Below are positions 42,079 to 49,769 of a DNA stretch of 64,000 nucleotides, piece after piece (within the stretch, counting starts at the first letter, position 1; every line of letters begins with the position of its first letter). Under the pieces are notes generated by a model that saw only the letters and a list, made by a program, of their open reading frames with translations, was not told where the DNA came from and made no database searches. The position numbers and the translations under genes are program-made. The stretch comes from an uncultured Christensenellaceae bacterium (GTDB lineage Bacteria > Bacillota > Clostridia > Christensenellales > UBA3700), in assembly GCA_944383905.1 (NCBI GenBank), contig CALWRI010000005.1:1-64000 (forward strand), in the 5' to 3' direction.

Positions 42079-42120
42079 TTATTATGCATAATAACTGTTT
42101 TCAGGTCAAAAGACCTGAAA
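42079..42120 (-). promoter_or_regulatory. rubrerythrin promoter with two nested palindromes
   Basis: On the - strand, TTGACC (42109-42104) and CATAAT (42086-42081), 17 nt apart. A perfect 16-bp palindrome, TTATTATGCATAATAA (42079-42094), covers the -10. A perfect 9-4-9 inverted repeat (42099-42107 and 42112-42120, arms TTTCAGGTC and GACCTGAAA) covers the -35. The first resembles AT-rich PerR/Fur-type boxes. The leader to ATG 41928 is about 145 nt. Confidence 0.6.
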
Positions 42121-42282
42121 CCCGCTATCTGTCAACCGAATACGGATAAGATAAGGAAATGTGACGTTAGTCAATTAATGTATTTCGCTTTTAACAAAAA
42201 ATCACGGTATAAGCAATCCGTCTAATTATACCGGGAAATGTCGTGGTAATATAAAATGATATGACAAATATTCATTCTTTTG

Positions 42283-42690
42283 GCAAAAACGACGCTTTTT
42301 GTGAAAAGTACCTTGCAAAACGGCGAGTCGGGGGGAGTTGTCTTGTTGGATGGGATAGCATAAGGGGAAACTAATTTTTCTTTTGGGAAAAACCACGCTT
42401 TTTGCCGAAAGTACTTAATGAGACCGAAAGCCGTAGGGTGAGGTCGAAGCACGGAGGGGATAACATAAGGGGAAACTATTTTTTCTTTTAACAAAAACCA
42501 CGCTTTTTGTGAAAAGTACCTTATGAGACCGAAAGCCGTAGGGTGAGGTCGAAGCAAGGAGGGGATAAAGTAAGGGGAAACTATTTTTTCTTTTCACAAA
42601 AACCACGCTTTTTGTGAAAAGTACTTTATGAGACCGAAAGCCGCAGGGTGAGGTCGAAGCAAGGAGGGGATAAAGTAAGGGGAAACAAAA
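42283..42690. repeat. tandem repeat block, about four units of about 105 bp
   Basis: Units anchored on the motif ACCACGCTTTTT begin near 42288 (degenerate), 42391, 42496 and 42601, with a spacing of 103-105 bp. The last three units agree at about 95%. Each includes a hairpin in the form CACAAAAA-ccacgc-TTTTTGTG, most complete in the last unit, where both arms extend to 12 bp. 105 is divisible by 3, so a repetitive open frame runs through on the - strand (42222-42557) but it has no start site or family. I call the block non-coding. Confidence 0.8.
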
Positions 42691-42702
42691 AATCTGCGTA
42701 TA

Positions 42703-42735
42703 TAAAACAGCCGCCCATTTTGGCGGCTGTTGATT
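42703..42735 (-). terminator. terminator of the PFL/ACT/lepB operon
   Basis: Perfect 9-bp stem ACAGCCGCC (42707-42715) and GGCGGCTGT (42722-42730), with a T-rich end on the - strand. It lies 37 bp after the PFL-family stop. Confidence 0.75.
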
Positions 42736-42766
42736 TAGCAGTAAATTTTTTGGTGCCCCTTACTAA

Positions 42767-44116
42767 CTAATTCTTGTTGCTATGCAACGGCGCAGGTATC
42801 CTTCCGCCTCTGTTGACGAACTTGGACGGATCGCTGCGGTTTATCGGCATGATCGGCGCTTCGCCGAGCAGTCCGCCGAAAGTCGCGGTGTCGCCCTCTT
42901 TCTTGCCGTATACGGGTATGACTCTGACGGCGGTCGTCTTGGTGTTGACGACGCCGATCGCGATCTCGTCGGCAATGAGCGCGGAGATTATTTCGGGAGA
43001 GACGTCGCCCGGGATAGCTATCATATCGAGACCGACGGAGCAGACCGCGGTCATCGCTTCGAGCTTTTCGAGGGAGAGCAGTCCGCTCTCTGCGGCTTTT
43101 ATCATGCCTGCGTCTTCGGATACGGGGATAAATGCGCCCGATAGCCCGCCGACGTGATTGCTTGCCATGATGCCGCCTTTCTTTACCGCGTCGTTTAGGA
43201 GCGCGAGGGTAGCGGTCGTGCCGCAGGCACCGACGCTTTCAAGTCCTATTTCTTCGAGGATATGAGCCACGCTGTCGCCGACGACGGGAGTCGGTGCGAG
43301 CGAGAGGTCTACTATGCCGTAGCTTACGCCGAGGCGGTTTGCCGCTTCGCGCGCGACGAGCTGACCGACTCGGGTTATTTTGAAAGCGGTTTGCTTTATC
43401 ACTTCCGCGACTTCGGTGAGGTCGCCGTCGACCTGTTCGAGCGCGACTTTGACGACGCCGGGCCCGGATACGCCGACGTTTACTACCGCGTCGTCCTCGC
43501 CGCTGCCGAGGAAGGCTCCCGCCATGAACGGATTGTCTTCGACCGCGTTTGCGAATACGACGAGTTTAGCGCAAGCCAAGCTGTCCTGATCGCGGGTGAG
43601 GTATGCGCAGTCCTTGACGATCTTGCCCATAAGCTTTACCGCGTCCATATTGATGCCGGCTTTCGAGGTCGCGACGTTGACGGAGGAGCATATCTTCTTG
43701 GTCGTGGAGAGCGCTTCGGGAATGCTGAGGAGGAACTCTCTTTCATAAGGCGTCATAGCCTTGTGCACGAGCGCGGAGTAGCCGCCGAGGAAGTCTATCC
43801 CGATCTCGTCCGCGACTTTGTCGAGCGTGCGGATTATCTCGAGGTGTCCTTTGCTCGAAGCGGCGACGAGACTGACGGGGGTGACGGCAATGCGCTTGTT
43901 GACTATAGGCACGCCTATCTCGCCCGAGATGTCGTTGCCGATCTTGACGAGGTTGCCCGCCTTTTTCATCAGTTTGTCGTATATCTTGTCGCAGGTGCGC
44001 CTGGGGCTGTCGGTTATGCAGTCGAACAGCGATACGCCGAGGGTTATCGTCCTGACGTCGAGGTGCTGGTGCGACACCATGTTTATGGTTTCTAAAATTT
44101 CGCTTGTAGAATACAT
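42767..44116 (-). CDS. PFL-family protein, UPF0210 (DUF711)
   Basis: 449 aa. It belongs to the UPF0210/DUF711 family, whose fold is related to pyruvate formate-lyase and ribonucleotide reductase. It lacks an obvious glycyl-radical loop and has no agreed function. The family's opening [22 protein letters not shown] and MNCD-like [11 protein letters not shown] segments are present. In many Firmicutes this gene follows an ACT-domain gene (UPF0237), exactly as here (10-bp gap). It is the last gene of an operon that also encodes signal peptidase I. Confidence 0.92.
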   Translation of the reverse strand: MYSTSEILETINMVSHQHLDVRTITLGVSLFDCITDSPRRTCDKIYDKLMKKAGNLVKIGNDISGEIGVPIVNKRIAVTPVSLVAASSKGHLEIIRTLDKVADEIGIDFLGGYSALVHKAMTPYEREFLLSIPEALSTTKKICSSVNVATSKAGINMDAVKLMGKIVKDCAYLTRDQDSLACAKLVVFANAVEDNPFMAGAFLGSGEDDAVVNVGVSGPGVVKVALEQVDGDLTEVAEVIKQTAFKITRVGQLVAREAANRLGVSYGIVDLSLAPTPVVGDSVAHILEEIGLESVGACGTTATLALLNDAVKKGGIMASNHVGGLSGAFIPVSEDAGMIKAAESGLLSLEKLEAMTAVCSVGLDMIAIPGDVSPEIISALIADEIAIGVVNTKTTAVRVIPVYGKKEGDTATFGGLLGEAPIMPINRSDPSKFVNRGGRIPAPLHSNKN

Positions 44117-44125
44117 AATAGCTCC

Positions 44126-44413
44126 TCAGTTGGATTTTGAAACGGAGACGTTGTGCATACTGTCGAAAATGCTTTTGAGCTGTATCTGTATCTGCACGCC
44201 TATCTTTTCGCCGAGTTTGTTCAGGTTTTCTTTTATCACGTCGAAACGGGGCGCGTTTTCGCATATTTCGACCGCCATGATCATCGTGAAGTATTCCTGC
44301 AGAATGGTCTGCGAGATGTCTTCGATATTGACGTCCATGTCATAGAGCGCGTTGGACACCTTTGCGATAATGCCTTTTTTGTCCTTTCCGATAACGGAAA
44401 CGATAGCTTTCAT
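44126..44413 (-). CDS. ACT-domain protein, UPF0237
   Basis: 95 aa, a single ACT domain of UPF0237 type (VIGKDKKGIIAKVSNALYDMDVNIEDI). ACT domains bind small ligands, often amino acids, and act as sensors. The gene directly precedes the PFL-family gene, a pairing widely conserved in Firmicutes and suggesting a shared but unknown pathway. It lies 10 bp after lepB. Confidence 0.92.
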   Translation of the reverse strand: MKAIVSVIGKDKKGIIAKVSNALYDMDVNIEDISQTILQEYFTMIMAVEICENAPRFDVIKENLNKLGEKIGVQIQIQLKSIFDSMHNVSVSKSN

Positions 44414-44423
44414 ATTGTACCTC

Positions 44424-44978
44424 TCAATATTGTAATATTACTTTTCCTACGATCCAATCCTGACTGATGCAACCGTAGACGTGGCTGTCTTTTGAGATAT
44501 TGCGGTTGTCGCCGAGCACGAAAAATTCGTTTTCGCCGACGGTGATACCCGTTGTCGTGAGTGCGGAATAGACTTCGCGTTCGCTCGTCTCGAAGTAGCT
44601 TGCCGAATAGCCCGTATCCGTACCGAACGAGTCGAGCGGTTTGCCGTTGACGGTATAATCCATCTTGTTGACGTCGAAGAACACGATGTCTCCGGGAAGT
44701 CCTATGACGCGTTTGATGGGCGGGGAGTCGTTGCCCGGGATTTTGAACACGATCACGTCGCCCGCCCGGACCGTATACAGCACTTTTGTAAGCAGGACCT
44801 TGTCCCCGTCGTGGTAAGTTGGGTACATCGACTGCCCCGACACGCTCATCGGAGTAACGAAAAAGAGCAGCGTTACGATCACAAGCACGAGCAGTACTAT
44901 GATAACGCTGAGGATCGTGTTGAGTATATCCGAGCCGCGTCTGCCGCGGACCTCTCTTTCGTCGAGCAAACCGTTCAT
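44424..44978 (-). CDS. lepB: signal peptidase I
   Basis: 184 aa. Cleaves N-terminal signal peptides of exported proteins at the outer face of the membrane. One membrane helix (about 19-45) precedes the catalytic Ser50 in SVSGQSMYPTY and the Lys89 in PPIKRVIGLPGD, with GDNRNISKDSHVYG near the end. All signature boxes of the Gram-positive type are present. The ATG overlaps the DUF951 stop by 4 bp. Confidence 0.95.
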   Translation of the reverse strand: MNGLLDEREVRGRRGSDILNTILSVIIVLLVLVIVTLLFFVTPMSVSGQSMYPTYHDGDKVLLTKVLYTVRAGDVIVFKIPGNDSPPIKRVIGLPGDIVFFDVNKMDYTVNGKPLDSFGTDTGYSASYFETSEREVYSALTTTGITVGENEFFVLGDNRNISKDSHVYGCISQDWIVGKVILQY

Positions 44979-45163
44979 TCTGAATCGCCTCCGACGATCT
45001 TCTTTACGCTTTTTTCAAATTTGAGCGCGTCGAGCATAACGCTTCTTCCGCATTTGTCGCAGACGATCCTGACGTCGGCGCCCGTACGGGTTATCGTCCA
45101 GACGTCGCAGCCGCACGGGTGCGCTTTTTTCGTTACGACCTTGTCTCCGACCTTGTACTGCAT
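44975..45163 (-). CDS. DUF951-family zinc-binding-like protein
   Basis: 62 aa. The small DUF951 pattern is present: VGDKVVTKKAHPCGCDVW, then VCDKCGRSVML, which provide two Cys pairs likely to bind zinc. The family is widespread in Firmicutes, often near ychF or parB-region genes, and lacks a known function. The start is ATG 45163. The ribosome-binding site is poor, but the preceding stop is only 5 bp away, so coupling is likely. Confidence 0.88.
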   Translation of the reverse strand: MQYKVGDKVVTKKAHPCGCDVWTITRTGADVRIVCDKCGRSVMLDALKFEKSVKKIVGGDSE

Positions 45164-45168
45164 GACGT

Positions 45169-46827
45169 TTACACCCACAGAATGTTTTTGAACAACACGC
45201 CGTTGATCTTGTGGAAGGACAGGCTCTTTATATTGCTCCAGCCTTTGAGCGGGGCGAGTGTCTGCGTTTTGAAAGAGGCGGGTGAGAGGGTGCATTTGGT
45301 CCATTCTCCGTCGCCGCCCACCGTGCATACCGCGGTATAGAAGACCTTTTTGCCGTTTTCCTTGTTGCAGACTCTGACTTCGACCGACGTAGAGACTTCG
45401 CTGTACGCGTCGAATTGGAGCAGGCTTTCGTCTGTGCGGATATATTTGTCCTCGCCGACGCTGTAAGTGGTTATGTCGGCGTCGTCGCAGGTTACTCCGA
45501 GGATGTCGTAAGCTCCCGCTTTAAGGAAGGGAGCGGTGCACGAGAGATAGTGAGAAGAATTGTCGGCGACAAAGCAGCCGGTGCCGTTCTTGCGCTCGTA
45601 TATTATATGGGTCCTTCTCGTGAGCACTCTCGAAATAGCTTCCGGAATCTTGAAGAAGTCTTCATAGGACGAAAGCACCGTACCGTCGTCGTATTCTGCG
45701 TTTGCGAACGCGAACGCGCATTGTGCGTTTTCGGCGACCGGGATCTCGCAGCGTTTGCAACCGTTTTGAGGAAGGATTATCTTGTTCCAATTTCTGATCG
45801 TGCTGTCAAGCTCGTTGAACGCATACCAGACGGCAATCTCTTTTGTTGCGAGGGGAGCGTCGACCGTGAGGCAGGCGACGAGTTTGTCGTCTTCCGTTTT
45901 GAGTTCGAGCGCGGGCGGTTTTTTGAGAAAAGGCGCCTTGTTGTCGTAATATTCGACGAAATTGAGTTGTGTGGACAGAGAATACTGCGGGAGCAACAAC
46001 CCGGTATTCGGACTTATGGAGCAATATACTCGCGGATTATCCACAAGCGTCAGAGTGCTTTCTGCTCTGTCTATGCTCGTGATCGGGTTGTTGGATCCGC
46101 ATACGAGGAGGCAGGGGCACTCGACGTATCTCGCATAGGTCTGGCTCGCGCAACCGGCAAACCACCTTTCGCGTTCGTCTGTCATCTGCAGAGGTTCCGC
46201 GTTTTCGTCAAACCTGAAAAGCTCGTCGTATTCTCTCCAACCCGCGTTGTTGATCGCAATCGCCGCGTCTATCCTCTTGTCCATCGCCGCGGTCTGCCAG
46301 AGCATATCCGCGCCTTCGCGCGCGCCGACGAGAATTATTTTGCATTCCGGGCAAAGAGATCTGACAAGGGTGACGATCCTGCGCGTGACTGTCGTCCAGA
46401 GGTACTGACAGCTGTCCTTCGCCGTCGGCTCCGCCGAGGAAAGATGACCTTCGCTGTGCGCCGCTTCTCCGTAAACGATGTTTTCGGGGTAGCGGGAGCG
46501 CTTTGTAGGGTCGGTATTGTCGGCGTTGTAATCGAATTGAATAAAACCGAAACCGCGATCAATAAAAGCATTGACGAAGTTGGACGGAGGGGGAGTGCCC
46601 TCGCCGTCTTTGATATATACGATGATTTTGGGAGACGTCTCCGCAGGGTAAGAGCCGCTTACGAATATTCTCGGAGCGTTGCCGTCAAAATCGTCGCCGT
46701 TGAAATACGCTTCGAAAGATATGCGGCCGTTCTGCTTTTGAAAATCCGTAAACGAAATGCGCAGATGAGCCGCCTGTGGATCGTAGTCCTGCCATATCTG
46801 CAAAGGCGTCAGTATCTTGTTTTCCAT
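45169..46827 (-). CDS. alpha/beta-hydrolase-like protein lacking the nucleophile Ser
   Basis: 552 aa, no signal peptide. Residues about 55-290 look like an alpha/beta hydrolase core: a strand-turn with IILVGAREGADML sits where the GxSxG elbow should be, but Arg170 replaces Ser. SNNPITSIDRA and later segments fit a degenerate hydrolase. The second half (about 300-552) is beta-rich with many Cys and looks like two appended sandwich domains. The function is therefore open, and it may be a non-catalytic binding protein. ATG 46827 has no Shine-Dalgarno and lies about 9 nt after the promoter -10, so the mRNA appears leaderless. Confidence 0.72.
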   Translation of the reverse strand: MENKILTPLQIWQDYDPQAAHLRISFTDFQKQNGRISFEAYFNGDDFDGNAPRIFVSGSYPAETSPKIIVYIKDGEGTPPPSNFVNAFIDRGFGFIQFDYNADNTDPTKRSRYPENIVYGEAAHSEGHLSSAEPTAKDSCQYLWTTVTRRIVTLVRSLCPECKIILVGAREGADMLWQTAAMDKRIDAAIAINNAGWREYDELFRFDENAEPLQMTDERERWFAGCASQTYARYVECPCLLVCGSNNPITSIDRAESTLTLVDNPRVYCSISPNTGLLLPQYSLSTQLNFVEYYDNKAPFLKKPPALELKTEDDKLVACLTVDAPLATKEIAVWYAFNELDSTIRNWNKIILPQNGCKRCEIPVAENAQCAFAFANAEYDDGTVLSSYEDFFKIPEAISRVLTRRTHIIYERKNGTGCFVADNSSHYLSCTAPFLKAGAYDILGVTCDDADITTYSVGEDKYIRTDESLLQFDAYSEVSTSVEVRVCNKENGKKVFYTAVCTVGGDGEWTKCTLSPASFKTQTLAPLKGWSNIKSLSFHKINGVLFKNILWV

Positions 46828-46835
46828 ATAAAGAT

Positions 46836-46864
46836 ATTATAATATAGTATGTCCGAAAAAGCAA
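46836..46864 (-). promoter_or_regulatory. promoter of the hydrolase-like/lepB/ACT/PFL operon
   Basis: On the - strand, TTGCTT (46864-46859) and perfect TATAAT (46841-46836), 17 nt apart. The expected transcription start is within 2-3 nt of the ATG. Confidence 0.7.
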
Positions 46865-46957
46865 GTGCTTGCGCCCCGCAGTTGCAAAACGCGGGAATGA
46901 GGCTTTCGGGGCATAAATTTAACTGCGCGCGAGTATCATAGAGTAGCGGAGGCGAAT

Positions 46958-47437
46958 ATGGCAGATTACGATGACGAAAAGCTGGCAAACGAAGAAGAGA
47001 CGGCGAAAATGAATGAGGAGTACGAGGCGCAGGATGCCAAAAAAGCGAGAAACGAAATTCTCAAAGGCTTGCCCGTATATCTGACCGACGAGGCGGCAAA
47101 AGCCGCCGAAAGTTGCGGGAAAGCGGCTCAGGGCTGTCTTTTTCTGCTCGATTACGCAACCACTCCCGACGAGAAAAAACTTTTGCGTTTTGCCGCGGAC
47201 AGGACGGACGGTCTTTGCGCCGCGCTCGGCAGAAAGACTTTTCGGAAGGAGGAGAGATTCGGCGCGTCGGGAGTCAAAAAAGCGCTTGAAAAGACCTTCC
47301 TTTTCAGCAACTACGCCGCGATGAAACTGTGCGCTCTCGCGGAGGCTTCGGGAGGGGACGCAAGACTCAAAGATGCGGCAATGAGCGCCGTCGTCGCGAC
47401 GCAAGCGCTGTTTGCAGTGTGTCTGTTGCAAATTTAG
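46958..47437 (+). CDS. soluble helical protein of unknown function
   Basis: 159 aa, Ala/Lys/Glu-rich and almost all helical. The first 40 residues are very charged; the last 30 (AMSAVVATQALFAVCLLQI) are hydrophobic and could form one membrane or packing helix. GCGGAGGCGA is a good ribosome-binding site before ATG 46958. A terminator follows 40 bp after the stop, so it is a single-gene unit. No family recognised. Confidence 0.72.
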   Translation: MADYDDEKLANEEETAKMNEEYEAQDAKKARNEILKGLPVYLTDEAAKAAESCGKAAQGCLFLLDYATTPDEKKLLRFAADRTDGLCAALGRKTFRKEERFGASGVKKALEKTFLFSNYAAMKLCALAEASGGDARLKDAAMSAVVATQALFAVCLLQI

Positions 47438-47474
47438 GTGCCCGTGTAGGTTAAAAGCATAAAACAATAATAAA

Positions 47475-47512
47475 AAACGCCGTTCTACGATCTTCGAAGA
47501 GCGGCGTTTTCC
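47475..47512 (+). terminator. terminator of the 159-aa gene
   Basis: Stem AACGCCG (47476-47482) and CGGCGTT (47502-47508), with an A-run before it and a T-run after it. Confidence 0.6.
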
Positions 47513-47535
47513 TCTGCGTCGGCGCGTCGAAGAGG

Positions 47536-47563
47536 ACAAAAATATCCCGCCTTCCGGCGGGAG
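47536..47563 (-). terminator. terminator of the DUF378 gene
   Basis: Stem TCCCGCC (47545-47551) and GGCGGGA (47556-47562), with a T-run on the - strand. A second palindrome (AAAACGGCGCGCCGTTTT, 47564-47581) overlaps the gene's stop. Confidence 0.65.
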
Positions 47564-47579
47564 AAAACGGCGCGCCGTT

Positions 47580-47825
47580 TTACTCGTGGTCACGGGATCT
47601 GGTGCCCTGTTCGATGGCGTTGATCCTCTTGGGGTTGAACTTGTTGTATATCAGATATACGATAGTCCATATACCCGCGATGCCCACGATCGCGTACAGG
47701 ATACGCGCGCCGACGTACGCTTCGGAAGTGAATATCCAATTTACGAAGTTGAAGTTGAATATTCCCACGCTCAACCAGTTGAGCGCGCCGACTACGAGAA
47801 GCAATAAAGCGATTACGGTGATCAT
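47580..47825 (-). CDS. DUF378-family small membrane protein
   Basis: 81 aa with two membrane helices (about 3-22 and 39-60). The GALNWLSVGIFNFNFV opening with a later IVGIAGIW segment marks DUF378 (YuzA-like). The family is found in many Firmicutes and has no known function. AAAGGAGGC precedes ATG 47825. The frame is open to 47888, but the site is at 47825. Confidence 0.88.
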   Translation of the reverse strand: MITVIALLLLVVGALNWLSVGIFNFNFVNWIFTSEAYVGARILYAIVGIAGIWTIVYLIYNKFNPKRINAIEQGTRSRDHE

Positions 47826-47906
47826 GAAAGCCTCCTTTTGAAGTATTAGGCAATGCGCCTTACCGGTAGTTTGTATATTAGCGCACAAAATATCCGCGCA
47901 AAAAGA

Positions 47907-47935
47907 TTGAAAACCGTCTTGCTTTGGTATATAAT
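47907..47935 (+). promoter_or_regulatory. promoter of the two-gene membrane/zinc-ribbon unit
   Basis: TTGAAA (47907-47912) and perfect TATAAT (47930-47935), 17 nt apart. The leader to ATG 48001 is about 59 nt. Confidence 0.75.
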
Positions 47936-48000
47936 TTTTATAGTGCGCTCCCGCGGCTCATGCCCGGGACGAAAAAATAACACGACAAGGTACAAACGAT

Positions 48001-48729
48001 ATGGCAAGCAGAGGAAAGAAAAAGACACAGGCGAGAGGCGGGCAGGTTGCCGTCGTCGAAGTTGCGAAAGTCGCTACAGACAACCGCTGGGTCGCCGTCA
48101 CGGCGGTCGTGCTCGTTTTGCTTACCGTATTTCTCTTTTTCAATTCTTTTACGGTACAGGCTGATCTGGAATACGAAGACGAGGACGGCAACAATCTTCT
48201 CGAGGATCTCGATCCCGATCAGCTCAGATTTGGCAAAAGCGCGATAACGGTCATATTCGCTCCCGTGGGCGGATACGACGGCGCGATCGAATTCACTTTA
48301 CAAAATCTTCCTCTGTCCAAGGACAGCACGATAGTGCAGGATATTGCAAAGCAGCTCGTCGCGGATTATCCGCAAAGCAAGCTGGAACTTCTCGACACCG
48401 CTTATCTGACGATATACGTTACGGAGACGGTCTATCTCGCGGCAACGATCGCGTTTATTGTGGCGGCGATAGTATTGCTCGTCCGCAGGAAGAAGGGTGA
48501 CGACGTCGCTGCGCTCGTCGCGTGTTCGGTCATGACCTTGCTGGGGATCGTCAGACTTGTCCTGGGACTCGTGATGTGTCTCAACAGTACAAAGGAATTT
48601 GTAATTACGGCGGGAGGAGCGCCCTGGCTCGCGCTCGTCGCGTCGGTTGCGGCGACGGTACTCCTTTCCGTTTTCGTTGCCGGACGCATAAAGAAAGAAA
48701 AGACTCAAAACCCGGAGAAAATCAAATGA
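48001..48729 (+). CDS. membrane protein of unknown function
   Basis: 242 aa. A basic cytosolic N-terminus (RGKKKTQARGG) leads to a helix at about 31-50, an acidic outer loop of about 85 residues (EYEDEDGNNLLEDLDPDQL), and then three helices (about 140-160, 171-195 and 205-225) with a basic tail. No family recognised. The next gene begins inside its stop (ATGA), so the two products are made together. The ribosome-binding site is weak (AAGG). Confidence 0.72.
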   Translation: MASRGKKKTQARGGQVAVVEVAKVATDNRWVAVTAVVLVLLTVFLFFNSFTVQADLEYEDEDGNNLLEDLDPDQLRFGKSAITVIFAPVGGYDGAIEFTLQNLPLSKDSTIVQDIAKQLVADYPQSKLELLDTAYLTIYVTETVYLAATIAFIVAAIVLLVRRKKGDDVAALVACSVMTLLGIVRLVLGLVMCLNSTKEFVITAGGAPWLALVASVAATVLLSVFVAGRIKKEKTQNPEKIK

Positions 48730-49613
48730 AGTGCAGAGTATGCGGCAAAGAAATAGAAGAAGGGTCTGAATTTTGCAAATTCTGCGGCACCTCACAGAAA
48801 AAAAAGCGCAAACCTTCTTGGAGGGAGCGCAAGGCGGCGCGTGAACGCGAGACCGAAGAAATCATAAAAAAGTCCTATCTGACCGAACAGGACGTATTGC
48901 TCGCCGTGCCGAGAGGAACGGAAGGACTTGAATTGAGATACGTCGGAGAGACGCAAAAGGTGTTTGTCAAAAGCATACTTTTTAGCATAGTTTACGCGCT
49001 CGCTTCGGCAGCGGCTGTCGCGGGACTCGTGCTGATGATGAGGATAAGCTCCGACGCGCTCGACAGGACTTTGCGCGCGGCGATATGTTTTGCGCTTCTC
49101 CTCGTGCTTGCCGGGTTCGGCGGCGCGCTTGCGGACAAGATATATTGCTCGAGGACTTTTGCTTCTATGAAAAAGAGTGAGAGAGCGGTCAAAAAGATAA
49201 GTTACGGCAAGGCTCCTTATCTGACAAACGACGGCAAGCTGTATCAGCTCGTCTGCAACGCCAGGTGCATAGCGTGCGGCGCTCCTTGCCACATAGAGGA
49301 GTTTGCGGGCAGGATGTATACCGTCTGCGATCTCGACAGGACTCATCTGTGCGTGCTTTCCACGGACAAGATATACAAAGATCTGCTCGGAGCGGATACA
49401 GGCGAAGATGAAGCCGCCGTCAGGGCGGAAAAAACCGAAGAACAAAGGCAAGGACCGGCTGCTCCGCAGGCGGAGGGAGAGTCGGTCGCTGCGGAAGCGC
49501 CTGAAAATACGGCAGAGGAAAGCGGGCAGGATAAAAAGACTTCGTCGGGCAGCGAAGTCGACGACACGACAAACGGAGAAAAAGAAGGAGCGGAGGCGCA
49601 AGACAACGCGTAA
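48726..49613 (+). CDS. zinc-ribbon membrane protein of unknown function
   Basis: 295 aa. The N-terminus is a zinc ribbon, CRVCGKEIEEGSEFCKFCG, followed by a basic stretch, two membrane helices (about 78-100 and 110-130), and a second Cys-rich part (CNARCIACGAPCHIEEF, then VCDLDRTHLC). The last 85 residues are Glu/Ala/Thr-rich and look disordered. ATG 48726 overlaps the previous stop by 4 bp. No family recognised. Confidence 0.75.
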   Translation: MKCRVCGKEIEEGSEFCKFCGTSQKKKRKPSWRERKAARERETEEIIKKSYLTEQDVLLAVPRGTEGLELRYVGETQKVFVKSILFSIVYALASAAAVAGLVLMMRISSDALDRTLRAAICFALLLVLAGFGGALADKIYCSRTFASMKKSERAVKKISYGKAPYLTNDGKLYQLVCNARCIACGAPCHIEEFAGRMYTVCDLDRTHLCVLSTDKIYKDLLGADTGEDEAAVRAEKTEEQRQGPAAPQAEGESVAAEAPENTAEESGQDKKTSSGSEVDDTTNGEKEGAEAQDNA

Positions 49614-49700
49614 AGACGTTTTCTTGCACCGTTTTTTGTCTGCGGACGGCTTCATCGACGCAAAGAGATCTGCTTCGGACGGAATTTGACAAAAGCGGTA

Positions 49701-49729
49701 TTTACAAGGCGTTGCGCGTGGTGTATAAT
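49701..49729 (+). promoter_or_regulatory. promoter of the GPH transporter/lipoprotein/GH20 operon
   Basis: TTTACA (49701-49706) and perfect TATAAT (49724-49729), 17 nt apart. A further TTGACA (49686-49691) lies 15 nt upstream of this -35 but is too far from the -10 to pair with it. Confidence 0.7.
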
Positions 49730-49769
49730 ATACGAGGCGGCTTTTTGAAAAATAGCGAGGGGAGAAAAT

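Noticed and set aside
42222-42557. 111-codon repetitive frame in the 105-bp repeats
   Set aside because: It exists only because the period is divisible by three; no start site, and the frame is not kept in the first unit.
45415-46842. 475-codon open frame on the + strand
   Set aside because: Shadow of the hydrolase-like gene on the other strand; no start site and no domain.
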